Positions 1 through 8,997 of a DNA stretch of 64,000 bases are shown here, piece after piece (position 1 is the first letter of the stretch; each line of letters starts with the position of its first letter). This stretch comes from Halalkalicoccus sp. NIPERK01 (lineage in GTDB: Archaea > Halobacteriota > Halobacteria > Halobacteriales > Halalkalicoccaceae), in contig NZ_JASVVV010000005.1 in assembly GCF_030287405.1 (NCBI RefSeq), positions 124,001 through 188,000 on the forward strand, given 5' to 3'. Position numbers and translations under genes: made by a program. The notes beneath the pieces were generated by a model, which was not told the DNA's origin, made no database searches, and saw nothing but the letters and a program-made list of their open reading frames with translations.

Positions 1-552
1 GGCAAGAGACCGCAGATCGCCCGCCGGAATGCGGGCGATCTGCTCGGCGAGGTCTGCGTCGCTTCCTTCCCGAGTTGTTGAGCAGTGAACGTCAAGAACA
101 GCTTGAGACTCTGTATCGACGAGTTTCGTGACCTTCAGCTTCTGAACACGGTAGCTTATTCGCTGGCAGTAGTGACGGCTCGCAGCTGAGCGTTCGTAGA
201 ATGTGGCGTCGATAGCGGCGTGTTTCGAGGGATCGTGTAGCTGCGCCGACTGGCGCAGCAACACTCGACAGACGCTCATACTGATCCGGTCGAACGCTTT
301 ACACAACGTGGATGGAGAGGGGAGTTCGGCCGCGCTGAGGCCGATCTCCCCGGTTATTTGTGGCATCTCCTTCAGCAGGTCAATAGTCATCCGGTAAGAC
401 GTGTCGAGGTAAATCCGCAGACAATGGAGGGAAACAAGCGCACAGTCGGCGAATCCGCCGCCTCCTTCCGGAGCGGCGGATTCGTCTCCATCGCCAGTAA
501 CTCTTTGAGAAATCGGGACAATCTCGCCAGTGAAGCGGGAGATTTGCGTCAT
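1..552 (-). CDS. IS5-type DDE transposase, N-terminal part (runs off left edge)
   Basis: The frame opens at an ATG whose complement is at 550-552 and stays open to base 1, giving 184 codons; the C-terminus lies outside the window. It is an IS5-like transposase of the haloarchaeal type. The block around AAIDATFYERSA (Asp near residue 115) matches the region carrying the first catalytic Asp of the DDE triad. The next conserved block (VQKLKVTKLVDTES) follows directly. The 5' end of the element falls close to base 600, where a helicase gene starts abruptly, so this insertion or a linked deletion probably removed the helicase N-terminus. The family call is firm, the exact ISH name is not. Confidence 0.8.
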   Translation of the reverse strand, partial: MTQISRFTGEIVPISQRVTGDGDESAAPEGGGGFADCALVSLHCLRIYLDTSYRMTIDLLKEMPQITGEIGLSAAELPSPSTLCKAFDRISMSVCRVLLRQSAQLHDPSKHAAIDATFYERSAASRHYCQRISYRVQKLKVTKLVDTESQAVLDVHCSTTREGSDADLAEQIARIPAGDLRSLA

Positions 553-617
553 GGACACTCGCAGTCTCCCGCTTCAACTCCTTTGATTTAGCGACCTATC
601 CCGACGCAGTCTAGTGA

Positions 618-2390
618 TTCAACGCAGCCATTCATACCATCGAGCTTATCGAGAACTACCGCTCCACCCAGGAGATCCTTGACTTCTCGGAGCACGGGTT
701 ACTCGTTCCGGCGGCGAACCGGGACAACGTCGATGTCGAGGCCATCCAGGATCGAATCGTTTCACTCTCGACCAACACCGAACACGAGAACACCCAGATC
801 GAAGCGATCGCGAGCCCGGAGGAACACGAGTCGGTGGTCGCGAAGATTCAGGATATCGTCGGCAACGACGCCTACCGGGTTGAGGCCGATGACGGGTCGC
901 TTCGGACGCCCGAGTATCGAGACGTCGCAGTTCTCACGCGAACGCGAGAGTTCGGCCGCGACCTGCTGCAGACCGCCGAGGAGTACGGATTGCCGATGGC
1001 GTACGAGGGCGGGATCGAGCTGTTCCGCACGCCCCAGGCGAAGTTACTGCTAGCGTGGCTCCGCATCCTCGAATCCGACACCGACCGCGGCTGGTCGGTC
1101 GTCCTCGAGCAAGCAGGCTACACACTCGATGAGATCAAGCACGTCCTGGAGACTGAGGCGTATCCCGAGAACATGCGCTCGTTCCGCGAGAAGCTGACAG
1201 AACTGGAGACGCTCGGCGGGGTGGCCGAACGCGTTTTCTCGCGGTACGGGTACGATGGTGCTACGGCCGACGTCGTCCTCCACACGATTCAGTCTGTACA
1301 CACCGCGACGACACTGACTCGGGGAGACCTTATCCGGTTCATCGAGCGCGGCATCGAAGCGGGCAGTACCCACGATGTTCACGCGAATGCCGGTGCGAAC
1401 TCAGTGACGGTCCAGACGATTCACGCAGCGAAGGGGCTCGAACATCCGATCGTCGTGCTCGCGAACATGAGCAGTGGGCGATTCCCGCCATCGGGCGGCG
1501 GGAATGGAACGATCACGTTTCAGGATCCGGCCGAACTCCGACAGCGGAAACGCTACGCCGAGGCTGACGGCCTCCCCCACGTGTACGATAACTGGCGGAC
1601 TGACGTCCTCCGCCGGTGTTTGCCCAGGGAGTACGACGAGGAGCGCCGACTGCTCTACGTGGCGATTACGCGCGCCGAGAGCCACGTGATCTTCTCGGCC
1701 GGGGAGGACCCAAACACGTTCCTCGAAGAACTCCCGGTCGAAATCGAAGCGTGGGACACTGAACCTGATGCGGACACCGTAGACGAAACCGAGCAGACGG
1801 AGTTGCTGATCACGGTACCGACACCGGAGGGACCGGTCGGACACTCACCACATTCGCTGATGCGTGAGGATGTTTTCGAGGACGTCGACGATGGTATGGG
1901 GAAGGCGTTCGGTACCGACGTCCACGACTTTGCGGAAGCGTACGCGCGCGGCGATGATGTAGAACTGAATCGGGACGACCCCGGATGGGACGACAAACAG
2001 CACGTGATGTCGTTTCTCGACGGCCTGTCGGGCGACCTGCTCGTTGAGGAGGACGCCTATCTTCCGCTGGACGTCGACGGGACTCGCGTGATGATCTCCG
2101 GGATTATCGATCTCGTTCACGTTCGAGGCGACCGCATCGAAGTGGTCGACTACAAGACCGACCGTGGTCGGCACGCGGAAGCCGAGTATCGAAAACAACT
2201 CAGTGTCTACTATCACGTACTTCGGGAGCTGTATCCTGAGCGTGAGATTTCGGCGTCGATTCTCTATACAGTCGACGGAGTTCGCGAAGAGATTGACCCC
2301 ATCTCACGGGACGACCTAGTCGATGTCGTAAAGTCGGTGTCTGATGTGGAATCGCTCCAAGCTACACCTCCGTTAGGTAGCTCCCGTTAA
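618..2390 (+). pseudogene. UvrD/Rep-like helicase with C-terminal Cas4-type nuclease domain, 5'-truncated
   Basis: The frame is open from just after a stop at 615-617 and has no good start before an internal ATG at 834. It begins inside the helicase core: IELIENYRSTQEIL (about 639-680) is motif IV of superfamily 1A helicases. Motif V (QTIHAAKGLEH, near 1412) and motif VI (RRLLYVAITRA, near 1645) follow. The C-terminal 130 residues carry a PD-(D/E)XK signature: GIIDLV, then EVVDYKTD, then a Gln-rich QLSVYYHVL helix, as in RecB/Cas4-type nucleases. Walker A and B (motifs I-III) are missing, so the product cannot hydrolyse ATP. It abuts the IS5 element, which explains the loss. Translation from 834 could still yield the nuclease part. 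Confidence 0.8.
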
Positions 2391-2449
2391 GTCGAATACT
2401 GGGAAGGAATTTCCGACTCATGTCTCTTGATAACAGGCGCCAATCCAGC

Positions 2450-2471
2450 TTAATCTTAGAGTTAAGATTAA
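2450..2471. repeat. 22-bp AT-rich palindrome, copy 1 (perfect)
   Basis: TTAATCTTA-N4-TAAGATTAA, a perfect 9-bp inverted repeat with a 4-bp spacer. The half-sites start 13 bp apart. It is the best copy of a five-member family (2450, 2611, 4260, 5453, 33207). Confidence 0.8.
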
Positions 2472-2610
2472 TCTCGCTCTTGTCCTGATCACATGCAGCG
2501 CCGTTTCAATGAGGGCATATTCAAATCCGTGGGAACTCCGGCTTTTTCTCTCGGACAAGATGACCCTCGATTGGACACGCTGATGCCGAGCAACAGTGAC
2601 AGACTTATCC

Positions 2611-2632
2611 TTAAGATTAGAATTAATGTTAA
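2611..2632. repeat. 22-bp AT-rich palindrome, copy 2
   Basis: TTAAGATTA-N4-TAATGTTAA, the same 9-4-9 layout with one mismatched pair. It lies 9 bp beyond the 3' end of the reverse-strand gene ending at 2641. Confidence 0.75.
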
Positions 2633-2640
2633 AACAAGTC

Positions 2641-3423
2641 TTACCGTTGTTCCCACCCCGGTCTCGGCGACCCCGGAAGATCATCTGTAGCGTCGAGTAG
2701 CTCTTCCTCAGTCGTCCAGGGATAACATCGCCCGTGGAGTTCGAAGAGACGGAAGTCGTTCAGATGCACCCAGCTGTACGACGGAACCTCGATATCGTGC
2801 TCCTCAAGCGTGGTTCTCACCACATCGACCGAGATGTCGATCCCAGCGTCGTCCGCTTGTTCGACGAGGGCCTCGAGTTCTGCAGTCTTTGTCTCGTCAT
2901 CGATGTCGGTGGCAGCTATGATTTGCGCAGCAGCAGCGACTACGTCACGTTCGTCGGTGAGATGGTCCTCCGTTTCCCACTGGTAGGCACGGGGGAAGGC
3001 GTACGCCTTTTCGAAGTACTCGGTTTCGCCCAGTTTGCCGAGTTCGTTGATCTCCCCGCCCGCGTCTTGCTCGAACACGGCAGCCACGTAATCGCAGAGT
3101 GTCGCCGTGATATGGAACTTCACCCGGAACTCCGGAAGGCGCGGAAGATCGATGTCTGAGAGGTCTCCGATGAGGAAGGCATACGTTCCGTATCGCCGGT
3201 TCAGCCGATCACTGACTGCCCGTACTCGGCGGAGATACGGATCACGGTAGCTCCCGAGGACGAGATACGCGGTTTGATCACGGTCGTAGATTGCTGGTGT
3301 CTCACTGTTTGCCCACGAGAGGATTCGAACGGCCTCCGTCGATCCGACGTCGAGCCCGCGTAAGGCCTGCTGCACAGCCTTCATGATCTCGCCCGAGTTC
3401 GGGGGAACGGATGGAGCACTCAT
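2641..3423 (-). CDS. Unknown protein, possible NDT/TIR-like alpha/beta fold
   Basis: A 260-residue protein that I do not recognise by name. Residues 45-135 look like a Rossmann-type module: a hydrophobic strand followed by GSYRDPYLRR, a second strand AFLIGDLSD, then KFHITATLCDYVAAVFEQ and GGEINELG. The order strand-GSY...GG...ELG recalls nucleoside 2-deoxyribosyltransferase and TIR-like proteins, in which the Glu near that position is catalytic; this is inference from pattern only. The C-terminal half is acidic and helical and has no motif I know. The start at 3423 faces a winged-helix gene across about 115 bp, so the two may be co-regulated. It sits in integrase- and IS-rich DNA, a setting in which accessory or defence genes are common. 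Confidence 0.6.
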   Translation of the reverse strand: MSAPSVPPNSGEIMKAVQQALRGLDVGSTEAVRILSWANSETPAIYDRDQTAYLVLGSYRDPYLRRVRAVSDRLNRRYGTYAFLIGDLSDIDLPRLPEFRVKFHITATLCDYVAAVFEQDAGGEINELGKLGETEYFEKAYAFPRAYQWETEDHLTDERDVVAAAAQIIAATDIDDETKTAELEALVEQADDAGIDISVDVVRTTLEEHDIEVPSYSWVHLNDFRLFELHGRCYPWTTEEELLDATDDLPGSPRPGWEQR

Positions 3424-3538
3424 ACGCGGGATCAGTACTGGCTGGGTAAAAGACGTTTCTAACTGACTCAGTACTTCGACGATTCTATTGACTTGTTCAA
3501 CCCAAACCGTTATGCAGTCGAACCCACTACTCTACAGT

Positions 3539-4015
3539 ATGAGCGACACGGCCCCGGAAGGGTTTGAGGACCCCTTCGCAGAGCAGCAGCGGATGCGTGA
3601 GCTGCTCTCCCAGGAGACGCGCCACCTCATCTTGCAGTTGATCCTCGGTCACCCAGCACACCTCGCGTCGTTGGCCGAGCTCGACTACATGATTCCGAAG
3701 AACGAGGCGGCCATCCTCGACCAGCTCGAGACACTCCAAGAGGCAGGAATCCTCGATGTCTACGTTCACGAACCCAACGTGTCGACGCGAGACCTCCCGT
3801 CAAAGTTCTGGGGACCGACCGAGCGTGGGGTTGAGATCCTCTACGAGCATAATTTCCTGCGGGGCGTCCCGGTTGCACGCGCGGTCTACGAGGAGACGAA
3901 AAAATCTGAGCGGGTGCAGCGCCACGAGGACGCACCGCGGCCGACGCTTCCCGCAGCCGTTAGAGAGGCACTCGAATTCGACGAACCGGATATGGAAGAG
4001 GCTGAGGTTTCCTAG
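3539..4015 (+). CDS. Winged-helix transcriptional regulator (haloarchaeal ArsR/PadR-like)
   Basis: 158 residues from the ATG at 3539. An upstream ATG at 3488 would add 17 residues that look non-coding, and MSDTAPEGFEDP is the typical opening of this family. Residues 20-90 form a winged helix: helices around LLSQETRHLILQLILGHP and LASLAELDYMIP, a recognition helix near KNEAAILDQLETLQEAGIL, and a wing with SKFWGPTERGVEIL. The family is abundant on haloarchaeal plasmids. It is transcribed away from the gene at 2641-3423, and one of them probably regulates the shared intergenic region. It is also a candidate binder of the nearby 22-bp palindromes, which is speculation. Confidence 0.75.
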   Translation: MSDTAPEGFEDPFAEQQRMRELLSQETRHLILQLILGHPAHLASLAELDYMIPKNEAAILDQLETLQEAGILDVYVHEPNVSTRDLPSKFWGPTERGVEILYEHNFLRGVPVARAVYEETKKSERVQRHEDAPRPTLPAAVREALEFDEPDMEEAEVS

Positions 4016-4184
4016 GGTTCGTCAGGATAATCTCGAGGAGAGCGGTTTCTCGCTGCCTCCAGGTTGGCTGGTACTTCGAACGCCATATCCGTCGCTGCGA
4101 CTGTCGGAAGCGATGGTTAATGGCTGTGAGCGCCTTTTGATCTGAGCTGGTATTCATGGTGTCTTCCCCGATGAATGTTCTCTC

Positions 4185-4204
4185 AGAGCTACCATGGTAG
4201 CTCT
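4185..4204. repeat. Perfect 20-bp palindrome
   Basis: AGAGCTACCA followed directly by its reverse complement TGGTAGCTCT, with no spacer. The missing loop fits a dimeric protein-binding site or recombination core better than a terminator. Confidence 0.7.
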
Positions 4205-4259
4205 AAGCTACCGCTATCTTGGCGCCTTGTTGTGAGACTACGAAAAGACCGTATTTCCC

Positions 4260-4281
4260 TTAATTCTAATCTTAATGTTAA
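4260..4281. repeat. 22-bp AT-rich palindrome, copy 3
   Basis: TTAATTCTA-N4-TAATGTTAA in the 9-4-9 layout. It is less symmetrical than copy 1 but uses half-sites that recur in copies 2 and 4. Confidence 0.7.
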
Positions 4282-4325
4282 ATATCGTAGAGGAACTCAT
4301 AGACACACGTACGGTATTGGGAGTT

Positions 4326-4391
4326 GGCTCTATTGAAAACATTAATAGCTGACACAAACTCCGTGCGAGACAATGAGGCCGTATTCAGCAC
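4326..4391 (-). mobile_element. Half of a MITE-like element with IS6-type terminal repeat
   Basis: The outer end GGCTCTATTGAAAAC (4326-4340) resembles IS6-family terminal repeats. Inside it, read on the reverse strand, lies GTGCTGAATAC-N10-TCTCGCACGG (4391-4361). The same two blocks with the same 10-bp gap occur at 10113-10143. No transposase is present, so this is a remnant or a non-autonomous copy. Confidence 0.5.
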
Positions 4392-4449
4392 TACGAGTCT
4401 GTTTATTTTCACCCGCCTCCTGCTGGACCAGCCGTTAGAATGAGAGTGC

Positions 4450-5208
4450 TTATTGTTCGATTAGTTGCTTTTGTTGTTCGAGAGTTTCTTCGTGGTCTTC
4501 GATAGCATCGTCACGAGCCTCCGTATCTCCTGCTTGACGATCTGAGAGTTCTTGTAAGCGGTCTCGTTTTCCGTATAGAACGAGGGTGTCATCCGGTTTC
4601 ATCTCCATCTCCAATTGCGGCGCACCGATGTACGAACCGTTTCGCATAACGCCAAGAACTAACACCCCTTCCGACGGCAAGTCCAATTCTGCAAGCGTTT
4701 TCTCGGCGAGCCAGTCACTCGCTTCGATATCAACTTCTGCCACTCGATATTCGCTTTGCAGCCCAAGCAACTGAGCGTAATCTCTGACCTCCAACTCCGT
4801 CGTCCGGCTGAGCGCCCATTCGATAAAGGGAGTGACGATGCGGTTGAACCACCGACTCCGTGCGAAAAGGATGATCACACCAGCGCCACCGAGGATGTAT
4901 GCCAAGTTCAATAGATGGCCGTCACTCGTTTGTGTGAACGAAAGAATGAGTGACGAAATTGCGCCGAGGAGTCCAATACTGCCGAGCCGAATGAGTGCTT
5001 TCACGGTCTTTCGACGGCCAGCTGTCGCGACAGTCTGCTCGGCCTCCTCAGTCGTATATCCTGCTCCGGAAAAGGCCGACGTGGCTTGGAAGGAAGCCAC
5101 ATCCGGTGACAGGCCGGTCATCTCCAATGCAATCGAGCCAACACGAACGATCAGCAATGAGAGCGCGAAGATGACCAACAGGGACAGAATCGGATACGTG
5201 GCGACCAT
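4450..5208 (-). CDS. Membrane protein with TrkA-C (RCK_C) domain
   Basis: 252 residues. The N-terminal part has about three membrane segments (residues 1-25, about 75-95 and 100-115) and a FSGAGYTTEEAEQT stretch that resembles the pore-filter region of K+ transporters. Residues 145-225 form a TrkA-C domain (VDIEASDWLAEKTLAELDLPSEGVLVLGV...DDTLVLYGKRD), which in known proteins binds regulatory ligands of cation transporters. The tail is a charged, Gln/Glu-rich likely coiled coil. Cation transport or its regulation is the best guess. It seems to be a single-gene unit with its promoter in 5209-5450. Confidence 0.75.
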   Translation of the reverse strand: MVATYPILSLLVIFALSLLIVRVGSIALEMTGLSPDVASFQATSAFSGAGYTTEEAEQTVATAGRRKTVKALIRLGSIGLLGAISSLILSFTQTSDGHLLNLAYILGGAGVIILFARSRWFNRIVTPFIEWALSRTTELEVRDYAQLLGLQSEYRVAEVDIEASDWLAEKTLAELDLPSEGVLVLGVMRNGSYIGAPQLEMEMKPDDTLVLYGKRDRLQELSDRQAGDTEARDDAIEDHEETLEQQKQLIEQ

Positions 5209-5543
5209 GGCGACATAACAACGGCTGCATCAGTAAACGTTCCACCGACTGGTGAGTGCAATGACGTTCCTCTGTATCTTGCGCTCTGAGGTCTCGCCAG
5301 ACGACTGGCTCGTGACCGATTCGCGCTCTACGTTCAGCACGACTCCTGAAACCTCTCAGACCTCAAGTGCTCAACAAAGCCTGGGAGTTCTCATGCTTCC
5401 ATCCGTAACCAATGATAGCTGAGTCACTACTGTTGACCGGACATATCCAGAATTAATCTTAATATTAGAATTAACTGATGGTCGGGGGAGTTCCCATCTG
5501 CTTTAACCAACAGTCTCCATACAATTGGAGCGTGTTGGTTAAC
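5209..5543. other. Intergenic region with a 22-bp palindrome
   Basis: No gene or gene remnant was recognised. It should contain the promoter of the TrkA-C protein (start 5208). A 22-bp palindrome lies at 5453-5474, 70 bp past the 3' end of the integrase gene. Confidence 0.5.
5453..5474. repeat. 22-bp AT-rich palindrome, copy 4
   Basis: TTAATCTTA-N4-TAGAATTAA in the 9-4-9 layout. The left half equals the consensus half-site of copy 1 and the right half equals the left half of copy 3 in reverse complement. Confidence 0.75.
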
Positions 5544-6668
5544 TCACTCCCCGAGGAGATCGTCGACTTGCTTCGCGGTCTCTGCTGCCTGGATGTCGGA
5601 GTAAGATTCGTGGGTTGTCTCGATACTCGCGTGTCGAAGCGCTGATTGGGCGAGTTCAGCGTGGCCGCTCGCGTAGAGTTCGTGGCCGAGTCCTCGACGA
5701 GCACCGTGTGGCTTCAGGTAGTCACCGTCGACGTCGAGGTCAGCGTCCTCACACAGCCGCTTCATCAGGTTGCGAGCACCGTTCGTCGAGAGCGCTGATG
5801 GGACGACCTCATGTTCTCGGAGCACTGTGTCGATATCACTGTCGTCGAGGATGGTCTCGATCTCGTCGTCCGAAATTCCCTCGTGGGCCAGCTGCTCGCG
5901 AACGGCGCGATATTTCGACGGAGCGTGCCCGCTGGGAAAGACTGGCCACTCGTCGGTCGGTGGACCGAGGACAGTCCTGTACCGCTCTAGTACCGTGGCG
6001 GCCCGCTCGGGAAGTTGTGCGTACTCATACTCGCGTGACTTCCCGAGGACGCGGACGGCACCGGCGCCGAGTTGGACGTCTCCCCAGGTGATGCCGTTCC
6101 GCTTGTCGTCGGAGGGTTCAGCGAACACCTCTGCGCCGCGAACGCCCGAGAGTCCCAGGAGATAGACGATTGCTCGGTCGCGAAAGGCTCGATTACGACT
6201 CACGTCCGCTTCCTCGTCAAGGGCGTGGTCGACACATTCGTCGACGTAGCGCATGATCGCCCGCCGCTCCTTTTCCCGCCAGAACTGCCGGTCGGCGTCA
6301 CCGAGATCCTCGGGGAGCTCGTCGGTGGCACGCTTCGCTTTGGCCGGATTCGTATCGAGGAGCTCGTCGGCGACGCAGAACGTGAGGAACGCGCGGACGT
6401 ACGCGTAGTAGGTGGTCGCGGTACTCGCTTTCAAATCGCCGTCGCGGGCCTGCTTTTTGAGATGACGCGCGTATCGGCGGCAGTCGAGGACGTCCAAGTC
6501 CTCGAGGTCCGTCACACCGCGCTCCTCGCGCAGCCAGGTTCGCCACGTCGCGAGGGTCGACGCGAAGTTCTTCCTGGAGTTACCAGCCTCGACGCTGTCG
6601 AGGTACTGCTGGATGGCCATCTCGACCGGTGTTTCCCCGGGTGTAGCGTCTCCCTCGTCGGGTTCCAT
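5544..6668 (-). CDS. Tyrosine recombinase / phage-type integrase
   Basis: 374 residues, a normal XerC/D-like length. Residues 15-110 are the SAM-like core-binding domain (IQQYLDSVEAGNSRKNFASTL...). The catalytic domain has the Arg in LLGLSGVRGAEVF, HGARRG (His-x-x-Arg), and RHASIETTHESYSD with the second His and the nucleophilic Tyr. All key residues are present, so it should be active. A related integrase lies at 36252-37448 and a fragment at 55825-55950. No att repeat was identified beside it; the nearby palindromes are candidates. Confidence 0.9.
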   Translation of the reverse strand: MEPDEGDATPGETPVEMAIQQYLDSVEAGNSRKNFASTLATWRTWLREERGVTDLEDLDVLDCRRYARHLKKQARDGDLKASTATTYYAYVRAFLTFCVADELLDTNPAKAKRATDELPEDLGDADRQFWREKERRAIMRYVDECVDHALDEEADVSRNRAFRDRAIVYLLGLSGVRGAEVFAEPSDDKRNGITWGDVQLGAGAVRVLGKSREYEYAQLPERAATVLERYRTVLGPPTDEWPVFPSGHAPSKYRAVREQLAHEGISDDEIETILDDSDIDTVLREHEVVPSALSTNGARNLMKRLCEDADLDVDGDYLKPHGARRGLGHELYASGHAELAQSALRHASIETTHESYSDIQAAETAKQVDDLLGE

Positions 6669-6955
6669 GGTTCGTGCTCGACCGACGGCGGCGACCCACG
6701 TAAATCTACTGTGTACAACTGGGATAATACACAGTGTATCTAAATCTCCGAATCCTCCCTAAATCGGAGGGTAGAAGGACTATGACCCAGACATTCTGGT
6801 TTATAAATCGTATGTGGCTATACGGAGTTTGCGGGGTCCCGAAAGGAGTCACGCATACGTTGATGCTTAGCCGCTCCGTTATTCTCTAGACAGCTATCGA
6901 ATCCATCCGACAAGTCGTGACGCCCGATCCTTAACGAAACTCCCGGACTGTACCC
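6669..6955. other. Intergenic region between divergent genes
   Basis: No gene. TTATAAAT at 6801-6808 is a good TATA-like box, but it lies about 150 bp before the start at 6956, so a leadered transcript or another start point would be needed. Confidence 0.4.
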
Positions 6956-7594
6956 ATGCCAGTTGATCCCGTATGCGGGATGGAAATCCCACCGGACGCT
7001 GTAGAACCGACCACCGAGTACGAGGGAGAGTCATTCTACTTCTGTTCGACGGACTGCCTCGAACTATTCGAAGGCGCCCCCAAGAAGTACGTCGAGACTC
7101 CTCACCCACATCTCGTCGAGGCGAGTGGAGCCATTCTCCCTCGCCTGCCATATGGCCGCGCAAAAGGCGAATTCGATATCGATATCGAAGATCCCACATC
7201 GCTCCAGGAGGGTGACAGCGTCAGTTTCTCGAAGGTAATCACAGACGACGACGTTCGGAAATTCGCCGAAGCGACCAGCGACACGAACGCTCTCCACCTC
7301 AACGACGCATTCGCTGAGAAGACGAGGTTCGGCCACCGGATCGTCCACGGGACACTCGTCTCCGGACTGATCAGCGCCGCGCTCGCGTGTTTCCCCGGCC
7401 TCACGATCTACATCTCGCAGAACCTCGAGTTCCGACGCCCGGTCGACATCGGCGAATCACTGACGGCTCAATGCAAGATCGTCGACGAACTCGAAGGCGA
7501 CCGATATCGGCTCACGACGCGCATCGAAAACGACGCTGGTGAGATCGTCCTCGATGGAACAGCGACAGTGCTGATCGACCCGCTCCCGGAGTGA
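6956..7594 (+). CDS. YHS domain fused to MaoC-type (R)-enoyl-CoA hydratase (PhaJ-like)
   Basis: 212 residues in two modules. Residues 1-45 are a YHS/TRASH-type metal-binding domain ([11 protein letters not shown]..., then [13 protein letters not shown]) with the Cys residues in place. Residues 75-212 are a hot-dog hydratase. It has the catalytic pair in [12 protein letters not shown] (Asp...His), followed by [15 protein letters not shown], typical of PhaJ and MaoC proteins that make (R)-3-hydroxyacyl-CoA for polyhydroxyalkanoate. It is followed at once by PhaC, which supports that role. The fusion of a heavy-metal module to this enzyme is odd and may tie its activity or location to copper or another soft metal. 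Confidence 0.85.
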   Translation: MPVDPVCGMEIPPDAVEPTTEYEGESFYFCSTDCLELFEGAPKKYVETPHPHLVEASGAILPRLPYGRAKGEFDIDIEDPTSLQEGDSVSFSKVITDDDVRKFAEATSDTNALHLNDAFAEKTRFGHRIVHGTLVSGLISAALACFPGLTIYISQNLEFRRPVDIGESLTAQCKIVDELEGDRYRLTTRIENDAGEIVLDGTATVLIDPLPE

Positions 7595-7620
7595 CTCGTC
7601 CGTACAGCCAGGTTAAGACC

Positions 7621-8970
7621 ATGAATCCGTTCACAGCCCCACTGGAGATTCAATGCAGAATGCTCACCCAGGGAGCGGACGCCGCCGAGAAGATGCGCCT
7701 TCTTCCGGATCGGCTCGAAGATCTCGCTTCCGTCGAGGTCGGGCAGACTCCGAGTGAGGTCATCTACTCCGAGAACAAACTCGATCTCCTCCACTACGAG
7801 TCACTCACAGACGACCCGCACAACACGCCTCTCCTCGTCGTCTATGCGTTGATCAACCGTCCCTACATCCTTGACCTTCAGTTCGACAAAAGCGTGGTTC
7901 GGCGATTTCTCGAGGATGGCTTCGATGTCTATCTCATCGACTGGGGTGAGCCGTCCCAACTCGACGCATCGCTGACGCTGGGCGACTACGTGAATCGGTA
8001 CATCGACAACTGCGCCGACGTCGTCCGTGAGCGAACTGGCACTGACGCCATCAACATCCTCGGCTACTGCATGGGCGGGACGCTGAGCACGATGTACGCG
8101 GCGCTCCATTCAGAGAAGGTTCGTACTCTTGGCCTCATGGCCACGGGATTGTGTTTCGACGATACGGGTGGTATCCTCGAACAATGGGGAAGCAAGGAGT
8201 ACTTCGATCCAGAAGCGATTACCGAGACGTACGGAAATGTCCCGGCGGAGTTTCTCGCGACGGGGTTCGCCCAGATGAATCCCGTCGACACGTACCTCGG
8301 CAAATACACGATTCTGTTCGACAACCTTGACGACAAGACGGCCGTCGAGAACTTCGGCCGTATGGAACGCTGGGTACGTGACGGGGTTGACGTCGCGGGA
8401 GAAGCCTACCGCCAGTTCATCGAGGACATTTACCAGAAGAACGCACTCTACCAGAACGAACTGGTACTGGACGGCACCCCTGTCGACATCGGGAATCTCA
8501 CGATGCCGGTGTTACAGATCATTGGCTCGTTCGACCATCTCATCCCGCCTGACGCGAGCAAGCCCTTCACCGAGGTTATTCCGAGTGAGGACACCGACAT
8601 CTACGAATTCCCGACCGGCCATGTCGGGATGGCCGTCTCAGGGAAGGCTCACGCGGAGTTGTGGCCTCGTGTCGCGACGTGGTTCCGTGAGCGGTCGGTA
8701 ACACAGACTGAGGAGTCGGCCACGGTCAGCCAAGATGAGGCTGAAGCGGAGGCTGACCAGGATCAGTCGCTGCAGACGCTCGACGGGATCGGTCCGACGT
8801 ATGAGGAGCGTCTCCACGACGCCGGGATCACGACGGTGACGCTACTCGTAGCCGCAGACCCAGTCCAGCTTGCTGACCAACTCGGTCTCAGCGAATCACG
8901 AGTGACGGCCTGGATTGAGCAAGCGAGGCAGTTCGCGGGTTCGTCCGACGATAGTACTGGAAGTAATTGA
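7621..8970 (+). CDS. phaC: Class III poly(3-hydroxyalkanoate) synthase with C-terminal HhH extension
   Basis: 449 residues from ATG 7621. A GTG at 7591 overlapping the previous stop would add 10 residues, but [11 protein letters not shown] is the more usual opening. The lipase-like box GYCMGG carries the nucleophilic Cys near residue 150, with the Asp of GSFDHLIPP and the His of PTGHVGMA completing the triad. The fold and [17 protein letters not shown] match haloarchaeal class III enzymes, which polymerise (R)-3-hydroxyacyl-CoA on granules. Residues of about 387-440 add a helix-hairpin-helix-like module ([17 protein letters not shown]), usual in DNA-binding proteins. The PhaE partner of class III enzymes is not nearby. 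Likely an operon with 6956-7594. Confidence 0.9.
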   Translation: MNPFTAPLEIQCRMLTQGADAAEKMRLLPDRLEDLASVEVGQTPSEVIYSENKLDLLHYESLTDDPHNTPLLVVYALINRPYILDLQFDKSVVRRFLEDGFDVYLIDWGEPSQLDASLTLGDYVNRYIDNCADVVRERTGTDAINILGYCMGGTLSTMYAALHSEKVRTLGLMATGLCFDDTGGILEQWGSKEYFDPEAITETYGNVPAEFLATGFAQMNPVDTYLGKYTILFDNLDDKTAVENFGRMERWVRDGVDVAGEAYRQFIEDIYQKNALYQNELVLDGTPVDIGNLTMPVLQIIGSFDHLIPPDASKPFTEVIPSEDTDIYEFPTGHVGMAVSGKAHAELWPRVATWFRERSVTQTEESATVSQDEAEAEADQDQSLQTLDGIGPTYEERLHDAGITTVTLLVAADPVQLADQLGLSESRVTAWIEQARQFAGSSDDSTGSN

Positions 8971-8997
8971 CCGTCGATTCGTGGCAGTGACGAGCAC

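Larger units (their letters stand above)
2391..2640. other. Intergenic region between convergent genes, with two 22-bp palindromes
   Basis: No gene is visible. The stretch lies between the 3' ends of the helicase remnant and the reverse-strand gene that ends at 2641. It is AT-richer than its surroundings and holds two of the five related 9-4-9 palindromes. Confidence 0.6.
4016..4449. other. Intergenic region with a palindrome, a repeat and a mobile-element remnant
   Basis: No gene is visible between the convergent genes at 4015 and 4450. The stretch holds a perfect 20-bp palindrome (4185-4204), a 22-bp AT-rich palindrome (4260-4281) and a half-element that matches one at 10071-10143. Confidence 0.6.
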
